DNA from: UBA2108 sp002713215
Lineage (GTDB): Bacteria > Bacteroidota > Bacteroidia > Flavobacteriales_G > Salibacteraceae
Reading direction: 5' to 3'
Assembly: GCA_937891015.1 (NCBI GenBank)
Contig: CALAPY010000019.1
Coordinates: forward strand, 1-64,000
DNA length: 64,000 nt
Below, piece by piece: positions 44,284 through 53,218 of this stretch. The notes under the pieces were generated by a model. The model was not told the origin of the DNA and did not search any database. It worked only from the letters and a program-made list of their open reading frames with translations. Position 1 is the first letter of the stretch, and every line of letters starts with the position of its first letter. The translations under genes were made by a program, and so were the position numbers.

Positions 44284-45105
44284 GCCTACACTAACCGATA
44301 GATTTAAGGCTGCCGAGTATTCCTGGTCCAATTCAAATGTTCTTCTTCCACCTACTCCACCAAGGAAGGAAAACGCAATTTTATGTACAGGAGACAATAC
44401 CAATCCATTGTAGATGTAAAATGAATTGAAAGTATAGTCTCTAGAATTTGATTGAACAAGCGAATTGTTTCCAGTGATGGTTGTTACCAGATTCTCGGTA
44501 ATAAATTTTAGTTCGCCAACCTCATAACCTAGTCCAAAAACATAAGATGCTCTTTTTTGGCCTTTGGGATAAATAAGAATACCTAATTCGGTAGACCAAA
44601 TTACCTTTCTTCCAGAATATGTAGAGGCAACGTATTCCTTTCCATTTTCATTGTCAAATCCTATTTTCACTGGAATTCTAAGCGAAAAATGCCCAGACCT
44701 AGTCATACGTTCCAGGGAAAAGTTAACGTTTCCATGAACCAAGTTAACAAGATTGATTCCTATGATATTTTTGAATTTCACCTGCTTGTCTTGATCCGCA
44801 GCCAGTGGTTGTTGTTCTTTTATTGCAGAAACCTCTGCTGCATCTAAACTGTAGAATGCATGTTTACCATTTTTAAACGTGATATATGAAATATCCCTTT
44901 TGTAAAGAACAAATATTGAACTATCAAATTCATTCATATATAGGTATTTGACCGCACTGGATGTTATCTCAACCACATCACAAGGAATTATTCTTCCGTT
45001 AACCGTGTATATTGTATCTTTTGACGCAAATGCGTTACTGTGCACACCCAACTGAATGGTTATCAGACATAGGATAAGTCTAAACGGCAACTTTATTTCT
45101 AGCAT
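44272..45105 (-). CDS. Secreted beta-barrel-like protein of unknown function
   Basis: A 277-residue protein with a signal peptide (LILCLITIQLGVHSNAFA). The first mature segment (KDTIYTVNGRIIPCDVVEITSSAVKYLYMNEFDSSIFVLYKRDISYITFKNG) is a small beta domain seen in many Bacteroidota surface proteins. The rest alternates amphipathic strands and ends in SVSVGYRF, a terminal aromatic typical of outer-membrane barrels. No enzymatic motif is visible. Family not recognised. Confidence 0.7.
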   Translation of the reverse strand: MLEIKLPFRLILCLITIQLGVHSNAFASKDTIYTVNGRIIPCDVVEITSSAVKYLYMNEFDSSIFVLYKRDISYITFKNGKHAFYSLDAAEVSAIKEQQPLAADQDKQVKFKNIIGINLVNLVHGNVNFSLERMTRSGHFSLRIPVKIGFDNENGKEYVASTYSGRKVIWSTELGILIYPKGQKRASYVFGLGYEVGELKFITENLVTTITGNNSLVQSNSRDYTFNSFYIYNGLVLSPVHKIAFSFLGGVGGRRTFELDQEYSAALNLSVSVGYRF

Positions 45106-45301
45106 AATTCACTATAATTTATAACTCAAAAATGAAGCCTTTTCAGGAAGGTCTATTCTTGAAAACTGCAACTAAAAAAAACACCATTGCATTTTTTGCG
45201 TTTTCTAAAACAAAATGCTTAACTCAATTGAATCAGGTTTTCCTTGTGGGTATTTTGAAATAATTTAGTCGTGAAATATTCCAATTGTAAGGTTACATAT
45301 C

Positions 45302-46261
45302 CTAGAACTTGCTTTTAACAATATTAAAAACACCAGCAAAAGGTTGAATCAGGTTCTGCCAGAGATTGCCTAACTTTTTGTCTTCTACCTCTCCTAAGCC
45401 ATATTCAATTTTATCCACGTTCTCTGATCGGACCAATGTGCCAAACATCCAATCCCAAATGGCCAGCTTGGCTCCTATGTTTTTATCGTAATGTTCGGGC
45501 TTATTGCTGTGATGGATTTGATGCTGAAATGGACTAATGAATATATATTCCAAAAAATTGAAATATTTCAGCTTAACACTGGAGTGACGCAGGTTGGCTC
45601 CCCAAAACATAAAGACGAAGCTGAAAACGTTGGCCCCCAGGAATAAGATTTTTTCTATCTGATGATTCGACAGGTAATCGAATACGCCGGTAGTTATTCC
45701 AAAAACAAGAATCCCCTTTATGTTGTTCAGTATTAGCTCAACGGGATGAATTCGATACTGAGTAATGGGGTTCAATGTGGTAGCCGAATGATGTACTTTA
45801 TGGAACTCCCACAGCACAGGTACTTTATGCATGGTCCAATGAACTAGGTAGGTAGCAAAATCTCCTATAATGGTTATAGCGATGGTAAATAAAATCAGCG
45901 TTTGCGTTTTCGAGAGACTAAACGTTGGGTATGAAAATAAGTCGATCAGGAATTCATTGACCCAAAAGGATAAGTACAAACCAAATATGAGATAGGGTGC
46001 CAGTAGGAATACCTTAACCAGTCCATTAAAAAACACTAGGCCATAATCTACCCAGGCTGACCTACTCAACCAGGTTCTTTTATCAAACAAATACTTAAAA
46101 AAAGAATAGTCCTTTTTCGAGTTCCGGTACACGTAATAGGCCAACGCAACGGAGGAAATCAGGTATACGTAAAAAATTCGTTTTTCCGAATTAAGTATAT
46201 ACGAGACGGGCATTTTTAGTCCTTCAATTACCAACTCTAATATTTGATTTAATTCGGACAA
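45302..46261 (-). CDS. Sterol desaturase/fatty acid hydroxylase-family membrane protein
   Basis: A 319-residue membrane di-iron oxygenase-like protein starting with TTG. About five membrane helices carry the characteristic histidine boxes: HWTMHK (HX3-4H), EFHKVHHSATTLNPITQYRIHPVE (HX2-3HH), and FQHQIHHSNKPEHYDKNIG (HX2-3HH). The family hydroxylates or desaturates lipids (sterols, carotenoids, alkylglycerols, fatty acids). The substrate cannot be told. It is divergent from the repeat-protein gene at 46457, with 195 bases between. Confidence 0.9.
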   Translation of the reverse strand: MSELNQILELVIEGLKMPVSYILNSEKRIFYVYLISSVALAYYVYRNSKKDYSFFKYLFDKRTWLSRSAWVDYGLVFFNGLVKVFLLAPYLIFGLYLSFWVNEFLIDLFSYPTFSLSKTQTLILFTIAITIIGDFATYLVHWTMHKVPVLWEFHKVHHSATTLNPITQYRIHPVELILNNIKGILVFGITTGVFDYLSNHQIEKILFLGANVFSFVFMFWGANLRHSSVKLKYFNFLEYIFISPFQHQIHHSNKPEHYDKNIGAKLAIWDWMFGTLVRSENVDKIEYGLGEVEDKKLGNLWQNLIQPFAGVFNIVKSKF

Positions 46262-46456
46262 CTAACTTTTTTATGTAATTAAAAGAAGATCTTAATTTTT
46301 GATACGCGAAGGTACTACTGTTACCTGATATTCAGCCCGTATAAATTGATCATAATCAGCATTATTAAGGGCATTCATTGTAAGAATTGATATCAAACAT
46401 ATTTCTAATTGTTAATTTATGCTACTTTTACCGCTATTAACGGTAACTAAAATTCT

Positions 46457-48196
46457 ATGAAAAGTCGTTTATTATCAATTAGTTGTATTGTTTTGATCGT
46501 GTTTATGAGCCTGACTACTATGGCACAAGAGCCCGCTCAACTTACCCACGAAAATGTGGTTTACCTTAATAATGGTAATACTTATGTGCAAAAAAGCCTG
46601 CCACTTTACTTGATGTTTAGTACCACTCCAGGTGGTCAGACCTATGATTTAAAAAGTAAGGCTACTGCCAAGTATGCCGACCCCATGTACCTTGATACGG
46701 AAGGTGTAAATTACATCAGAAGTAAATGGGCGGTTGATAAAGAATCAAAAAAAACAGCTTCTCCGCAACAGGAAATCTTGTATGAAATATACGCTGATGG
46801 TCTTCCACCTTATACCTACCACAAATTTAGTGGAGCACCAAAGTACACTTCAAGCAAGGTTTATTTTGGAAAGGGGCTTACCTATAGCCTTACTTCAAGG
46901 GATGCAGTTTCCGGTGTTCAAAAAGTTCATCATACAACCGGTTCCAGTTGGAGCGATTACTCTTCCGACGTTAGTATGGATACGGAAGGTGAATATACAT
47001 TGTACTACTACTCACACGATAATGTAGGAAATGCGGAAAAAACAAGAAGTTCTACCTTCACGGTTGATTTAACTGCACCTACTTCCAGCCACGCCATTCA
47101 GGGGATTGTTTACAACTCAAACATTTTAGCGCCAAGCACCAAGTTTAGCTTAAGTAAATCTGATGCTTTGTCTGGCGTTCGGGTTACCCGTTATTCGTTT
47201 GACAGTGGAAGCGATCGGGTTCACGGTGGAAATATTTCTATGAGTGGATTAGCCGATGGCGATCACGTGTTGTACTACTACTCTATTGACAGAGTAAAAA
47301 ATACGGAAGAGAAAAAATCATTTGCATTCTATTTGGATCGTATTCCTCCGGTGGTTGAAAACCAGGTTAATGGAGATCAATACAAAGGAAAGTACCTGTT
47401 TGTATCTAATAGAACAACCATTTCTTTCTCAGCTACAGACAACAAGGCTGGTGTAAATAAAATCTACTATCGAATTGATGGTAAAGAGAGATATGATTAC
47501 TCGTCAAACATTGCTGTACCTGATGTAAAAGGGTTACATACTTTTAAGTATGACGCTACGGATAACGTTCAAAACCTGTCTCCAAACAAATACCTAACGG
47601 TGTATGTGGATAACAAGGCTCCTACTACTGGAATTCGATACGGTCGTCCTCAATTCTTCTCCAGGGACACCCTCTTTATTAATAAGGATACCAAGGTGAC
47701 CTTGTTTGCTAAGGACTATGAGTCTGGTGTTCAAAAAGTAAGTTATCAAATTGATGGTGGTGGATACAACGAGTACAGCCAGTTTACCATTCCTAATGAT
47801 GGATACCACACCATCAACTTCAAGACAACAGACCGGGTAAACAATGAAGAGCAGGAAAAAACTTCAAATGTTTTTGTTGACAACAATGCTCCTACCATAT
47901 ACTACAACTTTAGTATTGAGCCCATTGGTGAAAAAAATGGTGATAAGATTTACCCGAATTACACCCGACTTTATTTAGGTGCTACTGATGATCACGTGGG
48001 TACACAAACCATTGAGTACAGCATTAACGATGGTGCATGGACCCTCTACTCTTCAGCAACTACACTGGATATTTCGGAAAGAAACCGTTTCTTGAAAAAG
48101 AAAATTAAATATGTGGTGAAAGTTCGAAGTAAGGACAAATTAGGAAATACCTCTGAGGAGACCATTAACTTCTACGTTGGCCTGGCTAGCGATTAA
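46457..48196 (+). CDS. Secreted protein with OmpL47-like beta repeats
   Basis: A 579-residue secreted protein with signal peptide (LLSISCIVLIVFMSLTTMAQ). After about 110 residues it contains five tandem units of 85-100 residues. Each has the pattern ARDxxSGVxKVxYxxDG...YxxxxxxxxxGxHTxxYxSxDxVxNxE followed by VDxxAPT (for example DAVSGVQKVHHTTG, DYESGVQKVSYQIDG, DNVGNAEKTRSSTFTVDLTAP). This is the OmpL47-type repeat, an Ig-like beta sandwich found in surface and adhesion proteins. There is no sorting domain, so it is probably periplasmic or outer-membrane associated. A terminator-like hairpin follows the stop. Confidence 0.85.
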   Translation: MKSRLLSISCIVLIVFMSLTTMAQEPAQLTHENVVYLNNGNTYVQKSLPLYLMFSTTPGGQTYDLKSKATAKYADPMYLDTEGVNYIRSKWAVDKESKKTASPQQEILYEIYADGLPPYTYHKFSGAPKYTSSKVYFGKGLTYSLTSRDAVSGVQKVHHTTGSSWSDYSSDVSMDTEGEYTLYYYSHDNVGNAEKTRSSTFTVDLTAPTSSHAIQGIVYNSNILAPSTKFSLSKSDALSGVRVTRYSFDSGSDRVHGGNISMSGLADGDHVLYYYSIDRVKNTEEKKSFAFYLDRIPPVVENQVNGDQYKGKYLFVSNRTTISFSATDNKAGVNKIYYRIDGKERYDYSSNIAVPDVKGLHTFKYDATDNVQNLSPNKYLTVYVDNKAPTTGIRYGRPQFFSRDTLFINKDTKVTLFAKDYESGVQKVSYQIDGGGYNEYSQFTIPNDGYHTINFKTTDRVNNEEQEKTSNVFVDNNAPTIYYNFSIEPIGEKNGDKIYPNYTRLYLGATDDHVGTQTIEYSINDGAWTLYSSATTLDISERNRFLKKKIKYVVKVRSKDKLGNTSEETINFYVGLASD

Positions 48197-48222
48197 GGTT
48201 TAGTTTCACAATCTAGATATTG

Positions 48223-48258
48223 AAATCCCGTCTCGGCTAAGCTGATACGGGATTTTTT
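48223..48258 (+). terminator. Rho-independent terminator
   Basis: AAATCCCGT (48223-48231) pairs with ACGGGATTT (48247-48255) across a 15-base loop, and the T run continues to 48258. It lies 27 bases past the stop of the OmpL47-like gene. Confidence 0.75.
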
Positions 48259-48310
48259 GTTTGGATATCTGAAATTCACTATCTTTATAGACCTTGACCA
48301 AACACATAGA

Positions 48311-49039
48311 ATGCGAGTAAGATTTTTTATTGGTTTAATTGGTTTGTTCTTAGTGACTAGTTCCTATTCCCAACTGATTAATAATTCAGAATCTAAACTG
48401 GGAAGTGGAGTTTACATTTCTTTATCTCAACTTATTTTTCCTGAAATTGCAATAACTTATGAAAAACTAAACCATTCTAACCTGGGGTATTCTTTTTCAC
48501 TGGGTTATAAAATCCCTGTGGGTAAAGGAAATGAGGTAGAAGCGAAGGGAAAAGGCTTGGGATCTTTAAACGAAAATCAATTGCTAATTAATCCATTCAA
48601 TAGTGCTGTATATGCCTCCGTAGCACCAGTATATTATTTTCCAATAAAGCATAGATATTTCTTCGGTCTGCAAACCGAATTGTTTTATCGGTTCTATTGG
48701 ATCAATAAGAAACAACTGACAAGAGGAATCCAGGGAGAATCGCTTGGGTATTACAGCGCCATTCGCACCGAACAGATACACGCACCAGGGATAAAAGTGT
48801 TGGCTACCCTAGATTTAAAGCTATTGTCAGGCAGAAAATATCAACTCAATACCAAACTCTTTGCTGGTCCTGGTGTTACCTACAAATCCTATTTATATAT
48901 CAATGAAAACAGCCAGAAGATTGATGAGGCTGGAAATTCTTATGTCGTTACTTATGAGGAAGGTAGAGGGCAGCAAATACTTCCTTCTTTTCATGCAGGG
49001 ATAAAGCTGGGAATAGCTAAAAACCTATTCAAAAAATAG
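48311..49039 (+). CDS. Secreted barrel-like protein of unknown function
   Basis: A 242-residue protein with a clear signal peptide (RVRFFIGLIGLFLVTSSYSQ). The mature part alternates hydrophobic strands (GSGVYISLSQLIFPEIAITYEKL... LGYSFSLGYKIPVGKG... YASVAPVYYFPIKHRYFFGLQTELFYRFYW... SFHAGIKLGIAKNLFKK) and is most like a small outer-membrane beta barrel. No catalytic motif. The frame extends upstream to 48257, but ATG 48311 is chosen because it starts the signal peptide. Confidence 0.7.
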   Translation: MRVRFFIGLIGLFLVTSSYSQLINNSESKLGSGVYISLSQLIFPEIAITYEKLNHSNLGYSFSLGYKIPVGKGNEVEAKGKGLGSLNENQLLINPFNSAVYASVAPVYYFPIKHRYFFGLQTELFYRFYWINKKQLTRGIQGESLGYYSAIRTEQIHAPGIKVLATLDLKLLSGRKYQLNTKLFAGPGVTYKSYLYINENSQKIDEAGNSYVVTYEEGRGQQILPSFHAGIKLGIAKNLFKK

Positions 49040-49087
49040 ATTTCAAATTTCTTCAAACTATTCATTATCAATTTATTGGGAATAAAC

Positions 49088-49095
49088 TATTTTTG
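49088..49095 (+). promoter_or_regulatory. Bacteroidota -7 box TATTTTTG
   Basis: A perfect TAnnTTTG box 66 bases before the ATG of the zinc-ribbon/TPR gene, in the gap after the barrel-like gene. It is the best candidate promoter for the two-gene unit at 49162-50601. Confidence 0.4.
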
Positions 49096-49161
49096 AGGGG
49101 TTACTTGGTTCTGTTGCATAAAATTCAGCTTGTATCTAAGTAGTTTAAAAATCATCATTCT

Positions 49162-50073
49162 ATGAACCATGTTACTTGCGATAATTGTCACAAGGAAAAT
49201 ATTCCTCAAAATAACAGCATAAAGATTGACAAGCGCGTTTATTGCGAGGATTGTCTTAAGACTACATTTCCAAACGAAGATGAACTGAAGAACAGGGAAG
49301 TTCAATATGAACAAGACCCTACCATCTGCGTTTCGTGTGGAAAGGACAACGGAAGAAGACCCTGGCCCAAGCACGTAAATTTACCTATGTGCACGGAATG
49401 CAAGACCAGTTTAAAGGAACGAATCATTCCAATCTGGGTAAAAGGCTTTATGTATGGAATTGCTGCCTTGGTTATTTTCTCAATCACCTGGAATTGGAAA
49501 TATTTCGAATCCTACCAGAAAATCAATGATGCTTATGCCGCGGTTGATAGTGGGCAAATAAAATTGGCTTCCGATTTAATGATGGAAGCAAGTAGCCTAA
49601 CTCCTGAAATTCCGGATTTGGAGATTCTAGGTAGTTATTATTTAGGGCTTGAGTATTTAAATCAGGATAAGTCGCAATTGGCCCTGGATCAATTTATAAA
49701 ATGCCGCTACAAGTTACCTGAAGAATATGGTGTCGACATGCTTATAGATCGTGCCAGCAGTGGTGCAGCTTTCGATACAAAGGACTACCCCCTGTTTTTA
49801 AGCCTAAATAAAGCCTGGCTCAATACGCATGAAGAAGATCCGTATGCCTGGGCTTCTGTAGCCTCGGCCTATGCCTGTTTATATGCAGAAAACAAACAGG
49901 ACACATCAAAAGAAAAAAGTTTGGAGTACCTGGAAAAAGCCAAGTCTTTTAAAAGTTTGGATGAAGGTCTGCTTACCTATTTCAATAGAATAGAATATCG
50001 ATTGTTTTCAAAAGAGATTATTACTAAAGAAGAATACGATAAACGATATCCCGAGGGATGGAAAAATAACTAA
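49162..50073 (+). CDS. Zinc-ribbon membrane protein with TPR-like C-terminus
   Basis: A 303-residue protein. Two zinc-binding pairs open it: CDNCHKENIPQNNSIKIDKRVYCEDC (residues 6-31) and CVSCGKDNGRRPWPKHVNLPMCTEC (about 53-77), the first resembling a LIM-like half. One membrane helix follows (FMYGIAALVIFSITWNW, about 95-115). The remaining 190 residues are helical repeats of TPR type (YAAVDSGQIKLASDLMMEASSL, LEYLNQDKSQLALDQFIKCRYKLPEEYGVDML, YAWASVASAYACLYAENK). The zinc domains would face the cytoplasm. No family is recognised. The next gene starts 4 bases after the stop, so they form an operon. Confidence 0.75.
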   Translation: MNHVTCDNCHKENIPQNNSIKIDKRVYCEDCLKTTFPNEDELKNREVQYEQDPTICVSCGKDNGRRPWPKHVNLPMCTECKTSLKERIIPIWVKGFMYGIAALVIFSITWNWKYFESYQKINDAYAAVDSGQIKLASDLMMEASSLTPEIPDLEILGSYYLGLEYLNQDKSQLALDQFIKCRYKLPEEYGVDMLIDRASSGAAFDTKDYPLFLSLNKAWLNTHEEDPYAWASVASAYACLYAENKQDTSKEKSLEYLEKAKSFKSLDEGLLTYFNRIEYRLFSKEIITKEEYDKRYPEGWKNN

Positions 50074-50076
50074 ACC

Positions 50077-50601
50077 ATGTTTATACCAGGTGAAATAATA
50101 TCAATAGCAACGTTTCCGGGAACAATCGTTCACGAATTTGCCCATGTTGTTTTCTGCAAGCTTAGAAAAGTAGAGATTTTGGAAGTCGTCTATTTCCAGG
50201 TGGGAAATCCAAGCGGGTATGTTATTCATGAAGAAACCAAGGACTTCAACACTACTTTTTTGATCTCCATGGGGCCGTTTTTTGTAAACACATTATTATG
50301 CCTGCTTATTTGCCTGCCTGCATACATGCCGATAAGTTACTTTGATCTTTCGCAACCCCTATCCTACTTCCTGATGTGGTTGGGAGTCTCCATTGGTATG
50401 AGTGCTATTCCTTCCAACCAGGATGCCAATCAAATCTATGCTCAAGCCAAAGAAGAAGTCAAGAAAACGAACCTGTTGGCCATTGTAAGTTTTCCAATTA
50501 TCGGAATCATCTACATATTTAACTTCCTTCGATTCTTCTGGGCTGATTTATTCTACGGTGTTGCAATTGGCGTTGGAATTCCCAGCTTAATTTTTAGTTA
50601 A
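50077..50601 (+). CDS. Membrane metallopeptidase-like protein (M50/DUF3267 type)
   Basis: A 174-residue integral membrane protein. HEFAH (residues 22-26) lies in IVHEFAHVVFCKLRKVEILEVVYFQ, a zinc-site motif within a membrane helix as in site-2 proteases (M50) and DUF3267 proteins. Four hydrophobic segments follow. Between the second and third, the sequence SAIPSNQDANQIYAQAKE may hold the distal Asp ligand (the M50 family uses an LDG-type motif; here NQDAN, an uncertain match). It follows the zinc-ribbon/TPR gene by 4 bases. Site-2 proteases cleave membrane-anchored regulators; this function is inferred. Confidence 0.7.
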   Translation: MFIPGEIISIATFPGTIVHEFAHVVFCKLRKVEILEVVYFQVGNPSGYVIHEETKDFNTTFLISMGPFFVNTLLCLLICLPAYMPISYFDLSQPLSYFLMWLGVSIGMSAIPSNQDANQIYAQAKEEVKKTNLLAIVSFPIIGIIYIFNFLRFFWADLFYGVAIGVGIPSLIFS

Positions 50602-50654
50602 TCTTTCGGGAAAGAAATTGAAAGGTTCTTTAGCCCTAATGAATGACTAGATAA

Positions 50655-52244
50655 TCACTTCTTCTCTATTAACTCAACTAGTTTGTATTCCTTTTTCTTT
50701 GTTGAGAAATATACCAAATTACCATTAGCATTAACGGCACCTGTATTGAAAAGAACATTAAAAACCTCCTTATTATTCCATACATCCAATAGCTGAGTGG
50801 TCATTTGATCTTCGTCGGTTAAGCTAATTTTATAATACCCTAAATTATCACTAATGGAAGGTACAAGGTGCCTTCTTGCTAATTTCGATACTGGCATAAG
50901 ATAATTAGCTCTATGATTTAGCATATATAAGCTAATACCTGAATCAGTTTGAACGAGGGAGTGATCACGGGGTATTCTCGTACTATATATTCTGCCACAA
51001 TGAAAGTTGGAACATTCAATTGTAGATAAGAATGGAATTTGATACATCTGCTTTAATTGAAAGTCGTGATCTAGCGAAAAAATTACAAAATCAGCATTTT
51101 TTCTTAGTGATTTTTGTATCCCAGTGGCTCCGTTGTATGAAAATGTATAATGCTGAAATTGCGTGATTAAGAAAATCGACTCTTTGGTTTCTATTGGCTT
51201 CATAAGATCCATCTTATGCATGGTTGGGGTTTTATCCTGCCCTGCAATGGAAACTAAATCTAACCCCCTTACTTTTATTTGCTTTAATCGATCAATTATT
51301 TGCTGATCGTAGTCGATTTTTTCTAAAAATTCAATCTTTTTTTGTTTTGGTAAAAGTTCCGAAACAAGAACACCCTTTGTCTCATTCCTATGGTCATCGG
51401 AATACATCGAAATCAATTGTATTCCTCCCTGGTAATTGGTAACGTGGATTGATATTATGGACTTCAATTGAGGCAACTTATTGTGCAAGGATCCAAAAAA
51501 GTCAAGGTTGGATATACTTTCTTCAAAGGAATGACTAAAATAAAACTGATCAAATTTTCTGGTCGCCCAGTAAAGGTTACCCGCGTTATCCAGTATGAAA
51601 TGCCTTCTGGGCATGGCTTTTCTTGTTTTCTTTAAATCAATTGAAGCACTTCGTATGACATTGCCAACAGAATCATATACATAGGCCTCGTACATGTAAA
51701 TTCGAGTATCAGCTTCCTGTCCACTTTCAGGACTAAGGTTATGATGTCCTAAAGCAAACTTCTTTTTATCGGGTGAGATTGTTAAATCTAACTTTTCACA
51801 GGTTCTGCAATCCAGGTGAGGGATCGTCCATAAATCAATTAATTCAAAGTCAAGAGAGGGGTTAACGCAATCAATTTTAAAGTACTTATAGCTCAACTTG
51901 GTTTCCGTGTCCTTATTTCGAACAATGAAGTAATAAGAATCATTGAAGAAAAAATACTTATAATGTGCCAATCCATTATCATCACAGTACTTTTCCCAAT
52001 CAAAAACAAAGGAATTGACAATTCCTAATTGATCGTTGTGATGCCTCATTTCAAAGCTGATACCATCAATAAACATGACCAAAAGCTCACCATTGGTCAA
52101 GTAGTTTATTTCTACGATTCCCTTTGGAGAATACGATGTGCGCCCATATTTAAATTCTCCTTTTTCCAGAGAGTAAGTTTGGGCATTAAGTACCGTGAAG
52201 AAAAAATTAGAAATTAATAAAAGAATGATTGCTGCATTGGACAT
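50655..52244 (-). CDS. Secreted protein of unknown function
   Basis: A 529-residue protein with a signal peptide (AIILLLISNFFFTVLNAQ). The body consists of repeated short beta-strand segments (for example RRHFILDNAGNLYWATRKFDQFYFSH, FVIFSLDHDFQLKQMYQIPF), suggesting a beta-propeller or similar fold. There is no known domain, sorting signal or catalytic motif that I recognise. The start ATG 52244 is chosen over 52262 because it precedes the signal peptide directly. The near-consensus box TATTTTTA ends 7 bases upstream. Confidence 0.65.
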   Translation of the reverse strand: MSNAAIILLLISNFFFTVLNAQTYSLEKGEFKYGRTSYSPKGIVEINYLTNGELLVMFIDGISFEMRHHNDQLGIVNSFVFDWEKYCDDNGLAHYKYFFFNDSYYFIVRNKDTETKLSYKYFKIDCVNPSLDFELIDLWTIPHLDCRTCEKLDLTISPDKKKFALGHHNLSPESGQEADTRIYMYEAYVYDSVGNVIRSASIDLKKTRKAMPRRHFILDNAGNLYWATRKFDQFYFSHSFEESISNLDFFGSLHNKLPQLKSIISIHVTNYQGGIQLISMYSDDHRNETKGVLVSELLPKQKKIEFLEKIDYDQQIIDRLKQIKVRGLDLVSIAGQDKTPTMHKMDLMKPIETKESIFLITQFQHYTFSYNGATGIQKSLRKNADFVIFSLDHDFQLKQMYQIPFLSTIECSNFHCGRIYSTRIPRDHSLVQTDSGISLYMLNHRANYLMPVSKLARRHLVPSISDNLGYYKISLTDEDQMTTQLLDVWNNKEVFNVLFNTGAVNANGNLVYFSTKKKEYKLVELIEKK

Positions 52245-52282
52245 GGTCTGATAAAAATACAATTCTTTGGTTTCGCCGTGCG

Positions 52283-53068
52283 CTACTTCAAAATCTTTTT
52301 AATCAGCCTCAGCTTGTGCGAGTAGCGTTTGGTATCCACATTAAAGATTCCCTGATGGTCAATTTTATCGATTCGTACTTTGCCGCTGGCATGAATAATT
52401 TCATTGTCCTGCAAAAGAATACCTACATGTACTATGCTTCCTTCTTCGTTATCAAAAAAAGCTAAATCTCCACTTTGAGCTTCTTCTACGAATGATAGGG
52501 TCTGCCCTATTTCCGCCTGCTGGTAGGCGTCGCGCGGTAGTTTCTTACCTGCAATTTTGTACACCAACTGGGTAAATCCGGAACAATCAATTCCAAATGG
52601 AGAACGCCCTCCCCACAAATAAGGAGCGTTGATGTACATCATAGCATTTTCCACGATTCGCTCCCTGGAAATTCCAGCATCGCTGTTTACGGTCATTCCG
52701 GAAAACTCAAAAACATCTTCTCCCCAACGAGCCCGACTTCCTTCGAAATGTGGCAAGCTGCTTCCCATTAATAAGGGATAAAGTGAACCGGTATTAATGT
52801 GTGTGGCTATAGCGGCCAAATCGATCGAAGTAGTCCATTGCTTGCTGGTTTCAATGGCATCATAAACATCCTTACTTACCTCATACGATTGCTTGCGATC
52901 GATCCAGCATTCGTATTTGTCGTAGGCCATTCTAATTTTAACCCACTTGCTACGTTCTTCAATGATTTTATAGTGTTCACCAAAGAGCAATTGCGTTACC
53001 ATTTCCGACTTATCGGAAGGCTCTTCCCTTGCAGGAACAACGCTTAATTGGGATACACCGTATTTCAT
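52283..53068 (-). CDS. NlpC/P60-family peptidoglycan hydrolase with SH3-like N-terminus
   Basis: A 261-residue C40 cysteine peptidase that cleaves D-Glu-diaminopimelate type bonds in cell-wall stem peptides. Residues 1-60 are a bacterial SH3-like segment (AREEPSDKSEMVTQLLFGEHYKIIEERSKWVKIRM), with a second SH3-like part to about 130. The catalytic domain (about 135-261) has PYLWGGRSPFGIDCSGFTQLVY with Cys 162, SGDLAFFDNEEGSIVHVGILL (His) and IIHASGKVRID. No signal peptide is visible, so it may be cytoplasmic or exported by another route. It runs toward the unknown secreted gene with 38 bases between. Confidence 0.9.
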   Translation of the reverse strand: MKYGVSQLSVVPAREEPSDKSEMVTQLLFGEHYKIIEERSKWVKIRMAYDKYECWIDRKQSYEVSKDVYDAIETSKQWTTSIDLAAIATHINTGSLYPLLMGSSLPHFEGSRARWGEDVFEFSGMTVNSDAGISRERIVENAMMYINAPYLWGGRSPFGIDCSGFTQLVYKIAGKKLPRDAYQQAEIGQTLSFVEEAQSGDLAFFDNEEGSIVHVGILLQDNEIIHASGKVRIDKIDHQGIFNVDTKRYSHKLRLIKKILK

Positions 53069-53171
53069 GAATCGCTCTTATGAACCAGACAAATAAAAGG
53101 AATAATGATGTCTCTAACCAACAACTTATTCAATTAGTTATCAATAAATAAATCTCAATAAACACAAACAA

Positions 53172-53196
53172 AAAACCCGCTACCAGAGCGGGTTTT
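53172..53196 (-). terminator. Rho-independent terminator of the thiolase gene
   Basis: AAAACCCGCT (53172-53181) and AGCGGGTTTT (53187-53196) form a 10-pair stem with a 5-base loop. On the minus strand it is followed by a T run (TTTTTGTTTG), 22 bases past the thiolase stop. Confidence 0.85.
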
Positions 53197-53218
53197 CCAA
53201 TTCTATTTAAATTACTTG

